DNA of 64,000 bases from Haliclystus octoradiatus (Eukaryota; Cnidaria; Staurozoa; Stauromedusae; Haliclystidae), in contig OU744448.1 in NCBI GenBank assembly GCA_916610825.1, positions 11,102,125 to 11,166,124 on the forward strand, given 5' to 3'. Every line of letters starts with the position of its first letter. Position 1 is the first letter of the stretch. Both the position numbers and the translations under genes were made by a program. A model generated the notes under the pieces. That model saw only the letters and a list, made by a program, of their open reading frames with translations. It was not told the DNA's origin and ran no database searches. This document shows positions 1 through 13,046 of the stretch, piece after piece.

Positions 1-1760
1 TGATCTGAGAACCACGAATATATTCTATAGAATTGATGTATTCAGCCAGGATTGAAAGGTGTCGTTGTTGTCGGTCGGATGGGCGTGGTCGATAGGATTT
101 AAATGCTTCTGCTAATGGGCGATGATCAGTGAAGAGAGTGACTTGACGGCGTTCGATGAGTGGTTTGAAATGCAAGGTACCAAGGTAAGCAGCTAAAAGT
201 TCTTTGTCAAAAGTTGAATAGTTTTTCTGAGCAGAAGATAGTTTACGACTAAAAAAACCAAGAGGTACAGGACCATTGGGCGTGGTTTGATGTAAGGCTG
301 CTCCAACGGCGTAATTAGATGCGTCAGTTACAAGAGTATAATTAGTACAGTCAGGATTAGGATGATATAATAAAATGCGTTTAGATAGAATAGCTTTGAT
401 AGAAAGAAATGCATTTTCAGCAGAAGGTGTCCATATATAATCAGGTTTAGCATTCATAACTTCGTGTAAGGGAATAGCTAATTTAGAAAAGTCAGGTATA
501 AAGCGACGATAAAAATTAATAGAACCAAGAAAACGTTGTAATGACTTATGATCAACAGGCGTAGGCCAATTGGTAAGCATTTCTGTTTTACATGGGCGTG
601 GTTTGATTCCATTTGATGATATGGTGTGACCAAGAAAATCTAGTTCAGGTTGTGCGAAACTACATTTAGATAATTGTAATGGTAAACCATGATCACTGAG
701 GGCTTGAAAAATTAATTTTAAATGTCCGTAATGTTCATCTTAAGTTTCTGAGGCGATTCAAATATCATCAATGTATGCAAATGCAATTATAAACGGGCGT
801 AAAATATTGTCTATAAAACGTTGAAAAGTTTGTGCGGCATTCTTGAGAGTTTGAGACCAAAAGGCATGCGATTAAAATGAAAAAGTCCATATTGTGTAAT
901 TATCGCAGTTTTATTGTTATCCTCTTCAGCCATTGGAATTTGATGAAAAGCACGAACTAAATCTAAATTTGAGAAAATTGTTTTATTGTGGAGTTGACGA
1001 GTAAAAGATTGAATATGTGGTAACGGATAACGGTCAGGACGAGTAATATAATTCAATGAGCGATAATCACCACAAGGGCGATATTTTCCAGTTGGAATTC
1101 CATCTTTCTTCTTAGCGACCATGTACAAAGGCATTGCCCAAGAGCTGCCTGATGGACTTATGTAGCCAGAATTGAGTAATTGTTCAAATTCGGAATGAGC
1201 AATGTCAAGCTTTGTTTGTGAGAGTTGACGAGCACGTGCGTGAGTAGGTTGAGAAGAACCAGTATCTATGCGATGTACTGTGTCGTGGGACACTGCTGTT
1301 AACGTAGAGAGAGTACCGCCTTCTTTGTAGGTAAATAATGATGAATATTCTTGAATTAGGTTAGATATTTGTGAAGGTACAGTAGAAGGAATTTCGATAG
1401 AAGATGTTATAGGTAAATCAATAGTAATAACATTTGATGATAATTGTCCAGATAAGTTTGTTAAGGGAACAGTTAATTTACAATGTCCATAATCAATAAA
1501 AAGTTTGTGATATTTTAAATAGTCACATCCCAATATTGGAATAGTAACGTCGGCTAATATAAAGGTCCAAGGGAATGATCGGTGTAACCGTTTGAAATAC
1601 ACGGTTGTATAGATTTGTCCGGAAACATTAATCTGGTTGCCATTGGCAGCTTTTAGTGAAAGGTTACAAGGGCAAATAACGACGGAACTTACATAACGTT
1701 TTGGTTAAATACTTACAGAAGAGCCGGAGTCAATCAGGAACTGTAAACGTGTATTGTTGA
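1..1760 (-). pseudogene. Ty3/gypsy (CsRN1-like) pol: protease, RT and RNase H, broken
   Basis: Reading from about 1760 down to 1, the minus strand gives an aspartic protease start (FLIDSGSS, active D-S-G at 1723-1731), the protease end with [10 protein letters not shown], the full reverse transcriptase fingers and palm ([27 protein letters not shown]), the catalytic YIDDI at 761-775, the RT thumb (FLGHTI, FYRRFIPDFSK), and RNase H (LVTDASNYAVGAALH, STFDKELLAAYL, LFTDHRPL). RNase H continues past the left edge, so integrase and the 3' LTR are outside. Breaks visible: a stop after the protease DSG block near 1705, a frameshift near 855 just after MPFGLK, a stop straight after YIDDI at 758-760, and a further stop near 740. 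The order PR-RT-RH and the sequence resemble the CsRN1 group. It cannot encode a working polyprotein. Confidence 0.9.
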
Positions 1761-1872
1761 AGCGACCCTCTGTGAAAAGGCGTTTTCGTAAATCAGTTTC
1801 TTTGGCTTGTGAAATATTTGTTGAATGTGAATGTTCTTGAGAATTTTGTATTTGAGTTGAATTGTTTTCATT

Positions 1873-2061
1873 CTAATTTCTGTGACCTATACGTTGATGA
1901 CACCAAGGACGACAAGTACGGGCTTTTGATCCATTACGTAGATGATCATCACAAATTGTATGATATTGATGAGTTTGAATGGAGTTTGTTGTATTTGCTG
2001 TGTTTTTAGCGACGGGTTGATTACGAATAGAATTAGATATAGTAGACGGTGGAATGATCAT
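1873..2061 (-). pseudogene. CsRN1-type gag C-terminal piece
   Basis: A 62-residue open stretch ends with ICDDHLRNGSKARTCRPWCH, which matches the C-H-C-C block that CsRN1-group gag proteins carry in place of a usual CCHC knuckle. It lies directly 5' of the protease of the same element. No gag sequence is recognisable above 2061, so the element is 5' truncated there or the rest has decayed; no 5' LTR was found. Confidence 0.6.
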
Positions 2062-3044
2062 AGTGATATAAAATACATAGAGAAACAGTTGATATCTTGA
2101 TAAAAAGGTAATGAATAATAGTTGAGTAATGAAGCCAAATAGTAATAATCAATAACCATGTAGAGTACAGGAAATAATATAAACCAGTAAATACAATGAA
2201 AATAACCAAAATAATAGAGTATGTTGATAAAATAATACGATGAAAAATCCAATAGGCCTGATAAATACTTCGACGGACCAATGTAACGATGGTGGGTTGA
2301 GATGAAGGATAAATCGTTACTAGAAAATACACATAGACGAGACAGTGATGAATCGTTATGTATGTCTTGTTCTAATGACGGTTGGCAGAGGAATGTTATT
2401 TGATATTGTTATATAAGTGAATTCAATGATTAAATATTGGATTACATGATTGAGAGGATTAATGAAAGAGGCTAAAATCTTATACACTACAACTGTCCTG
2501 TCACTCACCAAGTCGTATACTATTGTAGAATAGGATGTATGACAAAGCGGTATCACCAGAGTCATCTATTTATGAGAGTTGGGACCCGCAAGTTTTGTTG
2601 CTCGAAAATAAATCTCCATTTTCGTTCCATTGAAAACGAGGTTTTGCTTTTGAACACAAAGTTTTTCGAATTCATGATATCATTTTTGCGGGCTTTGTTC
2701 AAATTTTGCGAGCCTGGGTTTGAATGAACGGAAATGGCGTCCATGTGATTGGCAGGAGTGTCAAAACCCTTGTAAATAGATGGCTCTGGGTATCACGATT
2801 ATTATCTTAACATTATCTACCCAACATGGAATAACAATGATTTTCAGGCTATATCAGTTAATCAAACAGCTTTAGAATTGTTCTACATAATCCAGCAGCC
2901 CATGCCATAGAAGGTCTCTAATAAAAGTCAATTTACTAAATAGTGAGAGTTATCTGTAGGCATACATGTTATGTTTTAATAACGTTCCAATTAAAATATA
3001 AATACACTCAAAATGGTATACAATCACTGGATACTGTATATAGT
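2062..3044. other. Unassigned intergenic DNA
   Basis: AT-rich sequence with only short chance ORFs. No domain, splice-bounded exon or clear repeat was recognised. Confidence 0.5.
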
Positions 3045-3084
3045 ATAATAATAATAATAATAATAATAATATAATAATATTAAT
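3045..3084. repeat. (TAA)n microsatellite
   Basis: A run of TAA units with one slip, just 5' of the leader of the hammerhead foldback that follows. The related elements at 53190 and 54760 also start inside TA/TAA repeats. Confidence 0.9.
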
Positions 3085-3182
3085 AGGTGGATTGTTCCAC
3101 ACCAGTTCTTGGTATAGTGCTCAATGAAATTAATCAGAGCATTTATATAAAATGAGAGTCAAAAATGAAACATTCTAGATTT

Positions 3183-3224
3183 CCGCAACTTCAAGTATCA
3201 CACCAGAAGGTGATCATCAGGCGA
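3183..3224 (-). ncRNA. Hammerhead ribozyme motif, left arm (decayed)
   Basis: Reading the minus strand: stem I TCGC / GCGG, core CUGAUGA intact, stem II UCACC-UUCU-GGUGU (closing pair U-U), then GAUA where GAAA is needed, stem III ACU-UGA-AGU and cleavage-site U. One core change suggests loss of activity. Confidence 0.5.
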
Positions 3225-3255
3225 TTTATTTCAACCATCCAAAAGTTGAAATAAA

Positions 3256-3297
3256 TCGCCTGTTGATCACCTTCTGGTGTGAAACTTGAAGTTGCGG
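3256..3297 (+). ncRNA. Hammerhead ribozyme motif, right arm (decayed)
   Basis: Stem I is TCGC (3256-3259) with GCGG (3294-3297). The first core is CUGUUGA (3260-3266), an A-to-U change from CUGANGA. Stem II is 3267-3280, GAAA is 3281-3284, and a 3-bp stem III ACU/AGU has loop UGA. The very short stem III is typical of type I hammerheads in Penelope-like elements. The core change makes full activity doubtful. Confidence 0.5.
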
Positions 3298-3331
3298 AAA
3301 TCTAGAATGTTTCATTTTTGACTCTCATTTA

Positions 3332-4494
3332 ATGCTGTATATAGTAGCATTAATATTGGCAACTATAACAGGAGAACGGAACAACTAAGTATATTTAGAA
3401 CATATCGAGGATCTGCTACGATTTATTCTTGCAATTTGATTGGTTAACGCCAATAACGCCATTTCACCATAGCCGAACTTGACCCCGTCGATTTCAAGAA
3501 ATTTATGAAATTACCAAACAACCGATAATTATTTAAATATGGCATTATAAACTGGCAAGTAATAAAAAGTAAAAAGCAAATATTTGTAGAGTCATATACA
3601 ATTTCATTGAGTTACTGTTTCATGCAGTGCCTCAGTTATTCAAAATGAATCAAATGGCTCTGGGTGAAATATCTAAGCTAGTAAACAAACATGTTTAAAA
3701 TGTATAGAAATATTTTGCACAAATTAACAATTCAAAAACAATTTGCCTAACTTTTACAGTATTGATAATTGTAAAAACATAATATAACTTCATTAAATTA
3801 ATACATTCCCTCGTCTTTTTATGGCCAGTTTTTTCAAGTTCCTAGATATAAGTATAAGCACTAACTGGCATAGAACTAGAAAGGAAAGCTTTCGATAAGC
3901 TATCAAAACCAAAACATAGGCTAAACAAATTCAACCGCTAAAATTTCAAATAATTAAACCATTTCTCCAAATGAAAGTCAGCAACATTAGATAATCAGTT
4001 AGCTAAAAAGTTATCATAAATTTAATAATCTGCTCTTTTAAATAGGCAATTAGCAAACATTTAGTCAATACATCTTTCTTAGTTTCATTTCTTTCTCCAT
4101 GTTCACGGCTTTTTACGAAATTCTTCAAATTATAAGTAAGAAACATTTTCTTTCCTTTTTAAGTTTTCCCAGTCAGTTTTCCATAATGAATAACTCACAT
4201 AAAAAATAGAAAATATTGTTTAAAGATAAGAATCCATGACTATGTAAGAAAACGATGTTAAGCATCCATTCTTTTAATTTCAAGAAGAGGAATATAAATT
4301 TCTCGATATCAATTTTTCCTCGCAGCTTTTAGTTGATTTCAAAAAAGCAAGTGTACAGCTCTCGACTCAGCTTTCTTCCGGTGACGTCACGAAAATAGAA
4401 GAATTGCATACTTGATCATGGATTGTAAGGTCAGAAAATGCTTTGAAAAAACGTATAAAACATTCACAAATCGGGGTTGGCTATGTTCTAAACC
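3332..4494. other. Unassigned intergenic DNA
   Basis: AT-rich, no supported gene or repeat seen. Confidence 0.5.
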
Positions 4495-4677
4495 AAATAG
4501 TTCATACTTTCCGTGAACTTTGCTCTGATAGCACCACTCGAGTCACTTTAGGAGAAAACTCGAAGGCGAAAATTACTCGCCGAGGCGGCTCGTAATTTTC
4601 TGATGCCTTCTCGTTTTCTCCTTACGTGCCTCTCGTGGTGCTATCAGAGCATAGTTCACGGAAAGTATGAACTATTT
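4495..4677. mobile_element. Short foldback/MITE with ~75-bp inverted arms
   Basis: The left arm begins AAATAGTTCATACTTTCC and the right arm ends with its reverse complement. Both contain CTCTGATAGCACCAC and GGAGAAAAC in mirrored order, around a short GC-richer centre (CTCGCCGAGGCGGCTCG). No ORF. The transposon superfamily is not clear and no target-site duplication was confirmed. Confidence 0.75.
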
Positions 4678-5535
4678 GTTTAATAGATAATTAATTTGTA
4701 GATAATAATAAATCAAATCAAAATTTCCAAACACTATAGTCACAATAGGATCTGTGCAAAGAATTAATGAGTAAAAACTGTAATGCAGATTGTTTTGAAT
4801 TGCTGATCAAACTTGGGAAATTCTGTACTAATATTGGGAATACTGATGTCGTTGTTGAAAGATTTGTTGATTCAAAAACATTAATTTTTTGAAGTTTTAC
4901 TGGAACCAAAAAAATTTTTTCCCTATACATGTTTTCTTCTTAATATTAAATTAACTTGATAAGTGTAAATTGTCCTAGAGACTTCAAGACACCAATGAAC
5001 TCATTTAATTCAATAAAAAATTCAAAATCAAATTAACTACTGTAGCATGTTTTATGCTAATGCTTAGGAGCATACAGGAACTTTATCAAAATATTTTGAA
5101 GAATTCGACGATCGTTTCGAAGTATTTATCAAGCATTTTAGCGCGGAAGAACGTTATACAATAAAGTGGCGGAAAACGGGAGGAAAATTTGTCAAATTTC
5201 AAACCATTGAAGAGAAAGGAGGTACGATTGAGACTCGAGATGGTGTCGACAATCAAGCAAGCAAACTACTTCCCACTTCCCAGTTTCATTCTTTCTTAAT
5301 CGCCCAACAGCGTGTCAAATAATGCGATTTCGTTACAAGAATCCAAAACATGGTCCAAACGAATGATTTTCTCTAGTGTTTTGAGAACAGAACTGTTGAA
5401 GCGTGGACTCGAAATTGAAAATCAAATGGCACAGTGAGACCAACGAGGTCTTTTTGAACAAAACGGTGTAATAATCATTATATGACATCTAATATGGTAT
5501 GAAAACTGACATTTCTCGTATGCGTTAGAAAATAG
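4678..5535. other. Unassigned intergenic DNA
   Basis: No supported gene or repeat seen. Confidence 0.5.
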
Positions 5536-5671
5536 ATGTTTCACGGCTCGCATTTTTTTGAAAAATAAATGTTTCACGGCTCGCATTTTTTTGAAAAATA
5601 AATGTTTCACGGCTCGCATTTTTTTGAAAAATAAATGTTTCACGGCTCGCATTTTTTTGAAAAATAAATGT
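5536..5671 (+). repeat. 33-bp minisatellite, four copies
   Basis: Units start at 5536, 5569, 5602 and 5635 with ATGTTTCACGGCTCGCA followed by a T-run and GAAAAATAA; a fifth unit is cut at 5668 by the TAA tract. Because 33 is a multiple of 3, the array stays open in frame and translates as a repeated 11-residue peptide, but this is a by-product of the repeat, not a gene. A diverged unit reappears at 7645-7693. Confidence 0.95.
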
Positions 5672-7420
<1,749 letters not shown>

Positions 7421-7620
7421 GCATTTATATAGCGCATATATCGTTGTGTTTCAAGGCGCTCAACATAAATATACGATTTATTTGTGCAATTGCGCAAGTC
7501 ATCAGGTAGGCTATTCCACAAACTTGGAGCAACAATCGAAATTGCTCTGTCACCAAAAGATTTCAAATTACATTTTTTAACAGTTAATAAATATATTCTG
7601 ATGATGATCTCAAACATCTT
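7421..7620 (-). pseudogene. 3' end of a non-LTR retrotransposon (ORF2 C-terminus)
   Basis: The minus strand encodes SFGDRAISIVAPSLWNSLPD, the conserved block at the extreme C-terminus of many jockey/CR1-group ORF2 proteins, and runs into GCGCTATATAAATGCC followed by (TTA)n, a common LINE 3' end. The element is extremely 5' truncated, about 200 bases plus tail. It sits inside the 33-bp minisatellite, whose units flank it. Confidence 0.8.
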
Positions 7621-7693
7621 GATGGACAGTAATCAATTAAAATATCGTGAAATGGCTCGCATTTTTTGAAAAATAAATTTTTCTTGGCTCGCA

Positions 7694-8621
7694 CATATGA
7701 CTCGCTGGCTGCACTTTTACCACACTCCAAAATATCAACTCACGCTATCAAACACCCTTTTCCCTAGCCTATCTTTTGGTCATAGTCTCTATTGTCCACA
7801 AATCATCTCAAATGAACATCTCTGCTGTTATGTCTCTGCATAGACCGGCCATTTCACCATTTTTCTTGTAGATTTTAATTAAATAGGAATAAATACTTAT
7901 GTATGCAAATATATCGCAACTTGAAACATATATCTTTACTTGCCCAAAATCAAGCTGTCATATCAAACACCAATCCTTTCATAGTGTCATCTCACATTGG
8001 AACAATCTTCCTAGAGATATTGTATTAGTAAGTAATTTACAAACGTTCAATTCCATTTCACAACTCAAATAAATAACAAAGATCTATCCATGATACGCTG
8101 ATGAACGGTTGAACCCTTTACAGTTTTAATTCTAATAAATAGAATGTATGCCTTACTTTACTACTACTCCTGTATATCACAGGTAATTATAGCGCGGTAA
8201 GTAAATTGTGCAGCTTTATTTTCCCTGCATACAAACTGACTCCCAAGAGACCGAGACAATTGTTTTCACTTGAACTCACTGGCCAATGTGATAGATTTGT
8301 TCCACCACATTGACATATACATTGAGTAACTCATTTACCCATTCACCTAACTACAATGACCGAAATATGGCGAAGTCAGTTCCTCGTTCACTGAGCAGTA
8401 CTGATTAGATTACAGCTAATGGCGAGAGGAAATACTGTGAAATTTTATTCACTGTTTAATTTACACATGATTTACATAATCATCAGACCATGGCTTGAAA
8501 GAAGTACAGGAAACTGCATAAACAAAACAATGAAATAAGGCTAACAATAAATTCAGATTTTACGTGTTACTTAAGATATTCATCTGAGTTTATATATAAT
8601 TCATTACAGCATTATCATTAC
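7694..8621. other. Unassigned DNA, probably intron or downstream of the paralogous first exon
   Basis: If the exon at 8622-8924 is spliced, this is the start of its intron. No second exon resembling 26970-28544 was found between here and position 1. Confidence 0.4.
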
Positions 8622-8924
8622 CTGTTCGTAAATTCTCCATTTATTTTCGATTGTGTGTCCTCTTAATTGGCCGACTGTGCTTTCACGTAATGAATTATCC
8701 AATACAAACACATTCATATCTCTAAGAATTTTACGTTTACTTTCTTCTTCTTTGATTTCATTTTGCATTTGTTGAACTTTGGCGTGGTATCTATCATTTT
8801 GTTTTTCTCCATTCGATGATGAAAAAAACTTCAAGATTGAGTTTTGTCTTGTACTTTCGTTTTTGCTTTTTGCTTCAATTTGACGCCTTTCGCCCGAACT
8901 CTCACTGGAAACGTTTTGACCCAT
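8622..8924 (-). CDS. First exon of a DRE-TIM (HMG-CoA lyase-like) paralogue
   Basis: This 303-base exon encodes 101 residues from ATG at 8924 and ends in CAG before a GTAATG donor, in phase 0. Its last ~50 residues (VLDNSLRESTVGQLRGHTI and on to IYEQ) are nearly identical to the first exon of the complete gene at 31714-31890, including the splice position. VLDNSLRE is the first strand of the DRE-TIM barrel with the D..LR(D/E) motif. The N-terminus is about 42 residues longer and begins MGQNVSSE, fitting an N-myristoylation signal (Gly2, Ser6), followed by a polar Ser/Lys-rich stretch. The partner exon carrying the rest of the barrel is not in the window; it may lie left of position 1, in the gap, or be lost. 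Confidence 0.75.
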
Positions 8925-9906
8925 GCTTCACAGCTTCAGGAGAAGGAATGGAATTCAATTAAACACGGTTTTCTTTCATTCCATCGTTCTGTGCAAAGAG
9001 GCAAGCCTATTATCTTCTCAAATAAAGGTACAGCAGTCAATATCTATATAATCAATTCAATTGTTTATCTTTAATTTTCGTATAGCTGGCTTTGCTATCA
9101 CGACTTTGAGAACATGAACCAGCGAACACAACGACGGCTAAACTGCATCTAATTTAGTATTCACATTACACATAGACACGATACATAGATTACAGGAAAA
9201 TTTCATGGATTTGAGGACGTAAATTACACACAGAATTACAACTTCACATATACAAGACATAACAGCTTGATATAATACATACATTCACGCACAGTTACAA
9301 CTTACACAATAGTCTTGTAGCAGAAGGATTTAGTCACGAGAGATAAGAGATTACGTGACTTTTATCGGTATTTACCATACTGTAGATATTTCGTATCTGT
9401 CAGAAAATAAAGCAAGCAATACAAATGCCACCAAAGCTAATTAAAGTTTAATGTAGTGAAGTTTTTTTGAGATTTTACTCTTACTGAGCATCATCCATGC
9501 ATGATTGCATGGCTACTGGCTAGTTATTAATTCATGTATGTTGATATAGAATAAGTCGAAATAAAAAATAGTTTACACCTATATGATTTGATTTAACTTA
9601 AAGGCCTAAATGACATGCAGGTTATGGTTTAGTGTTTTCATATACGGCCATACACGGGCCACTAATTTCATACTTTTGAAAAAACAGATTAACACAGATA
9701 ACAATCTATTGCATGACTGAGTTAATTCAATTAAAAACATTGCACACCTGTAAAAAGCAAATATAATCCACGATGTTCACTGATGCCTGACTATTTATTT
9801 ATTAAGATTGATTTGTTTCATCAATAACATTGGCTTATACCGTGAATGTGATGTGACAATACTATTTATAGTACCCCGTCTAATATTTCAACGAAGTATT
9901 TCTTAT
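8925..9906. other. Upstream region of the paralogous exon
   Basis: AT-rich. It would hold the 5' UTR and promoter of the exon at 8622-8924. No TATA box or other element could be assigned with confidence. Confidence 0.4.
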
Positions 9907-10045
9907 ACAGTAAAAATTCGGCAATAACCGTTCAGGCTTTAACGGTATTCTGTCAATAACATGAGTAAGCCAATGAAGTCCAATCTGAATAATTGACGGT
10001 CAAACTTTGCTAAATATTTACCGCTAACAATGGATCCTTATCGTC
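9907..10045 (+). repeat. Truncated copy of a pogo/Tc1-like MITE
   Basis: Starts CAGTAAAAATTCGGCAATAA and contains TTAACGGTATTCTGTCAATA and CAAACTTTGCTAA, shared with copies at 32414-32601 and 36646-36835. The right terminal repeat is missing. Confidence 0.75.
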
Positions 10046-10564
10046 TTATAGTCCTTCCCACTTAACAGGGATAACTATATCATAGAAATATCTGATTATT
10101 TCGTTGTAGAAGGATTTCATGCAAAGACTGTTTGAGTTCTCATGTCTACTTGTGAATTATATTTTTGTATAGGGTGGCGGAAAAGGAGGTTGGGCAAGTA
10201 TCACCTCCACGTTTTTAAATAAAATACTATCTATAATAATGTATCTCCAATCTATCTTAAAATGTAATTCGGAAGTGCAAAATATGACGCGCGAACATTC
10301 AAATTGAAACTTAGTTAGAAAATATTTATTTTCAAACTCTAACGCTCGTTAATTCCTTTTATGGATCATGTGCAAGGATAAAATTAAAATACCTTGATTG
10401 TGGAGTAGATATAGATTATATTACATGACGTAATAGTCTAACAATGTATATACAATTAAGGTTTCATGTTGTTAAGAGATTCAGTACTTGATATACTTTC
10501 ACGAAAGCTTGTGTTTTATCTGCCTGGAAGGTACCCCTATGTAAAGAAGCAAGACCATTACCAA

Positions 10565-10790
10565 CATTCGTCACCCCGTGGGGAGGTCACAGGTTTCGAA
10601 GGAATGTCATGGGATTGATTAGTGCTGGAGAAGAACACAATCACAGAGGAGATGAAGCCATTGAATGTCAAACGTCATAAAAGTTGTAGAAGATGTATTA
10701 ATCTACGACGCCAACTTGACCGACCATACAGCTAGAGTGAAGTCAGTCATCCAGTGATGAAAGACTTAGAATCACTTGAAGGGCAGACGT
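10565..10790 (+). pseudogene. Gypsy RT fragment
   Basis: Broken frames give RFRRNVMGLISAGEEHNHRG, then DEAIE and VIKVVEDVLIYDANLTDHTA. VEDVLIYD occupies the place of the catalytic YxDD strand of this gypsy type, with the first Asp of the pair replaced by Glu. Frameshifts and stops make it non-functional. Confidence 0.6.
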
Positions 10791-10929
10791 GAAGAGATTT
10801 GATATATTACATACAGTGATTTAAATTACAAGGTATACGTGATTACAAACGAAAGCTTTACAGTTAACAAAGGAAATACATTATGTGTAAGACAATAGAC
10901 ATAGAATTAAAACAATCCACTACAATTTC

Positions 10930-11736
10930 GCCTTGTCAAGATACTCAGCTACAAAAACAGAGCTGACAGCACTAGTGTGGGCAGCCCGAAAATGCCAGTC
11001 ATTTCTACAAGGAACGAAATTTGAACTCATTGTAGATCACAAGACTCTGACTTTAATCTTGAACCATAAGACATTGGACCAACTTATGTCATCAAGACTT
11101 GTTCGCCTAAAGGAAATGGTATCCAATCTACAATTAACAGCGATTTGGCGCCCTGGCGAAAAACACATCATAGTTGACGTATTTTCAAGGTTCCCAGTGA
11201 CACAACCAGATGACGAAGATCTCCATCAAGACATTGACATTGGTCACTTTTCTTCAGCAGCACAAAACGAAGTCATCCATGCAATCGATACAGGCATAAA
11301 GATCGTCACTGATGCTACACTACAAACAGTCAAAAATGCCTTATTGATCGACACACATCAACAGAAGCGGTATGCAATTCTTGAGGGATTTCCATCACAG
11401 AAAAGGGAAATCAGTCCAGCATTGAAGCCATGCTGGGCTTTCAGAGAAGAGCTGTCAATGTTAGACGACGACATCATCATTTTACATCGGAAAAGAATCT
11501 TGATACCAACAAGTCTACAAAAGAGTGTACTAGAAGAATTAAACTCAGCACATCTTGGCAGAACACGAACTCTAGAACGTGCAAGACAATGTGTATTCTG
11601 GCCCGGATTAACAAATTATATTACCAATCTTATCCAAATAAGTCAAACGTGTGCAGAACGTGGTCCAAGCCAGCAGGCCGAGCCATTATTGCACGATAAT
11701 CGCCCCCAAAAGACCTGGCGAATCGATATCCCGTGA
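10930..11736 (+). pseudogene. Gypsy RNase H and integrase N-terminal region
   Basis: One open frame carries RNase H C-terminal motifs (SATKTELTALVWAARKC, IVDHKTL, WRPGEKHIIVDVFSR), then an integrase zinc-binding-like region with AHLGRTRTLERARQCVFWPG followed by a degenerate Cys position (QTCAERG). The frame ends at TWRIDIP before the integrase core. The first RNase H catalytic strand is missing at the 5' side. Confidence 0.8.
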
Positions 11737-12480
11737 TCTATATATTCTCACATTGTGGAAGAAGTTATCTGGTTTCTGGTTGTCACAGCCAAATTCAGTA
11801 GGTGGCCCCCGGGGTGGCCTCTTGTTATCGATGAGTGTGCCCAACAGAGTCATTACAGATGGTAGTCCACAATTCTCCAGTACAAAATTTACAGAATTTT
11901 GCAAGGAATGGGAAGTAATAATTGATCCATCATCGCCTTATCATCATACAGGAAACGGATATGCAGAAGCTGCAGTCAAAACAGTAAAAACTATTGTTGA
12001 CAAGACAACATTCAAAGATAATCTGGAGACAAAAGACTTTTATAACGCCACCGGAACAGGAACAGGAACAAACCCAGAGGAGATGAACTGAATCCAGCTC
12101 AAAGATTGTTTGTCCGACCATTACGGACAAGAATTCCAATCTATCCACAGCCATGTTCAAAGAAGACATCAAGCAAGAAATTGAAGCTGCCGACAAAAGC
12201 TGCGATGTCTCTTGAGGCGAAAGCTAATGAACGCTATATGATCAGCACGCAAGACCACCAACTGAGCTAAAAGCAGGTGATATTGTTCGAATACAGCACC
12301 CATCAACCAAACGTTGGGATCGAATTGGCGAGATTATGTCTAAGTATCCAAGAAAACACAGCTAGTACATCAAAACAATACTGGTAGTTTATACTGGAGA
12401 AACAGAGTTTTCCTGAAAAGATACTATGGCCCAAAGACAACAACACAACCATCAACTCCAACTACTCATCAATTAAGAGC
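11737..12480 (+). pseudogene. Gypsy integrase core and C-terminal relic
   Basis: After a frame change the core continues with VITDGSPQFSSTKFTEF and SSPYHHTGNGYAEAAVKTVK, which hold the second Asp and the Glu of the D,D-35-E triad. Further on, NPAQRLFVRPLRTRIP and LKAGDIVRIQHP mark the C-terminal part. Several stops and frameshifts are present; the first catalytic Asp region is damaged around 11750. Confidence 0.75.
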
Positions 12481-12690
12481 CACACAACACACAGAGCAGT
12501 GGAAGAATGGTCAAACCCCCTGATCGGCTTAACCTATAAGGGAGAGCATGCAGTATATTCATCTTATATCAGATGAAGTAATAGTTTAACAATGCATATA
12601 ATTAAGGTTTTATGTTGTTAAGAGATTCAGTCTAGCTTGCTAACTGTCACGAACGCTGGTGTTTTATCTACGTATATTCCAGATTGTACT

Positions 12691-13046
12691 ATATATGCTC
12701 TCCTCACTATTATTTCTGTAGTTTATCGAAAGTAATTTATATTTACCTATGAATACGAAAGTCAGCTTATGTGTGGTGTGTGTGTGTGAAGCCTGTAGGG
12801 AGCATGTTATTGAATGCATTTTTATTTCTGTAAAACATCAATGGTCCAATAATTTATATACAAAATATGCAAAAAAGTGTTAAATAATTATATTTCAGAT
12901 ATTTCGACAAGTTCTTAGTGAGTATAAACATATATAGTTTAGATTTAATAATAAAATTTATGTTTATCTAATAGCAGATAATATAGGGCTCTATGTCTTC
13001 ATTTGACAGAGCGGTAAATAATAATAATATATGGCGAAAGAGTCAA
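12691..13046. other. Unassigned DNA with short TG and AAT repeats
   Basis: Contains a short (TG)n at about 12771 and AAT repeats near 13017. No gene seen. Confidence 0.5.

Larger units (their letters stand above)
3112..3331 (+). mobile_element. Non-autonomous hammerhead foldback element
   Basis: The unit starts with a leader block (AGTGCTCAATG, then CAGAGC, then TATATAAA) also found before the elements at 53231 and 54803. Two 84-base arms follow, 3151-3234 and 3246-3329, that are inverted copies with only 2 mismatches, separated by 11 bases. Each arm contains one hammerhead-ribozyme-like motif, on opposite strands. There is no coding capacity. It looks like a deletion derivative of a Penelope-like element in which only the terminal parts survive head to head. 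Confidence 0.65.
10399..12690 (+). mobile_element. Decayed, internally deleted Ty3/gypsy retrotransposon
   Basis: Short direct repeats, roughly 10405-10522 and 12552-12669, share TGTTGTTAAGAGATTCAGT and GTGTTTTATCT and are probably the LTRs. Between them lie an RT fragment, RNase H and integrase relics in order. A purine-rich AAGGGAGAG precedes the right LTR. The gag, protease and most of RT are deleted. Its RT style (PRRTVHF-type finger, RGDEAI) differs from the CsRN1 elements in this window and matches the fragment at 17312-17540. Confidence 0.75.

Noticed and set aside
5422-5652. Repeated 11-residue peptide ORF
   Set aside because: It results from a 33-bp minisatellite whose unit is a multiple of three; no other coding signal.
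5536-5671. CRISPR-like direct repeats
   Set aside because: The repeats are contiguous without spacers and the genome is animal.
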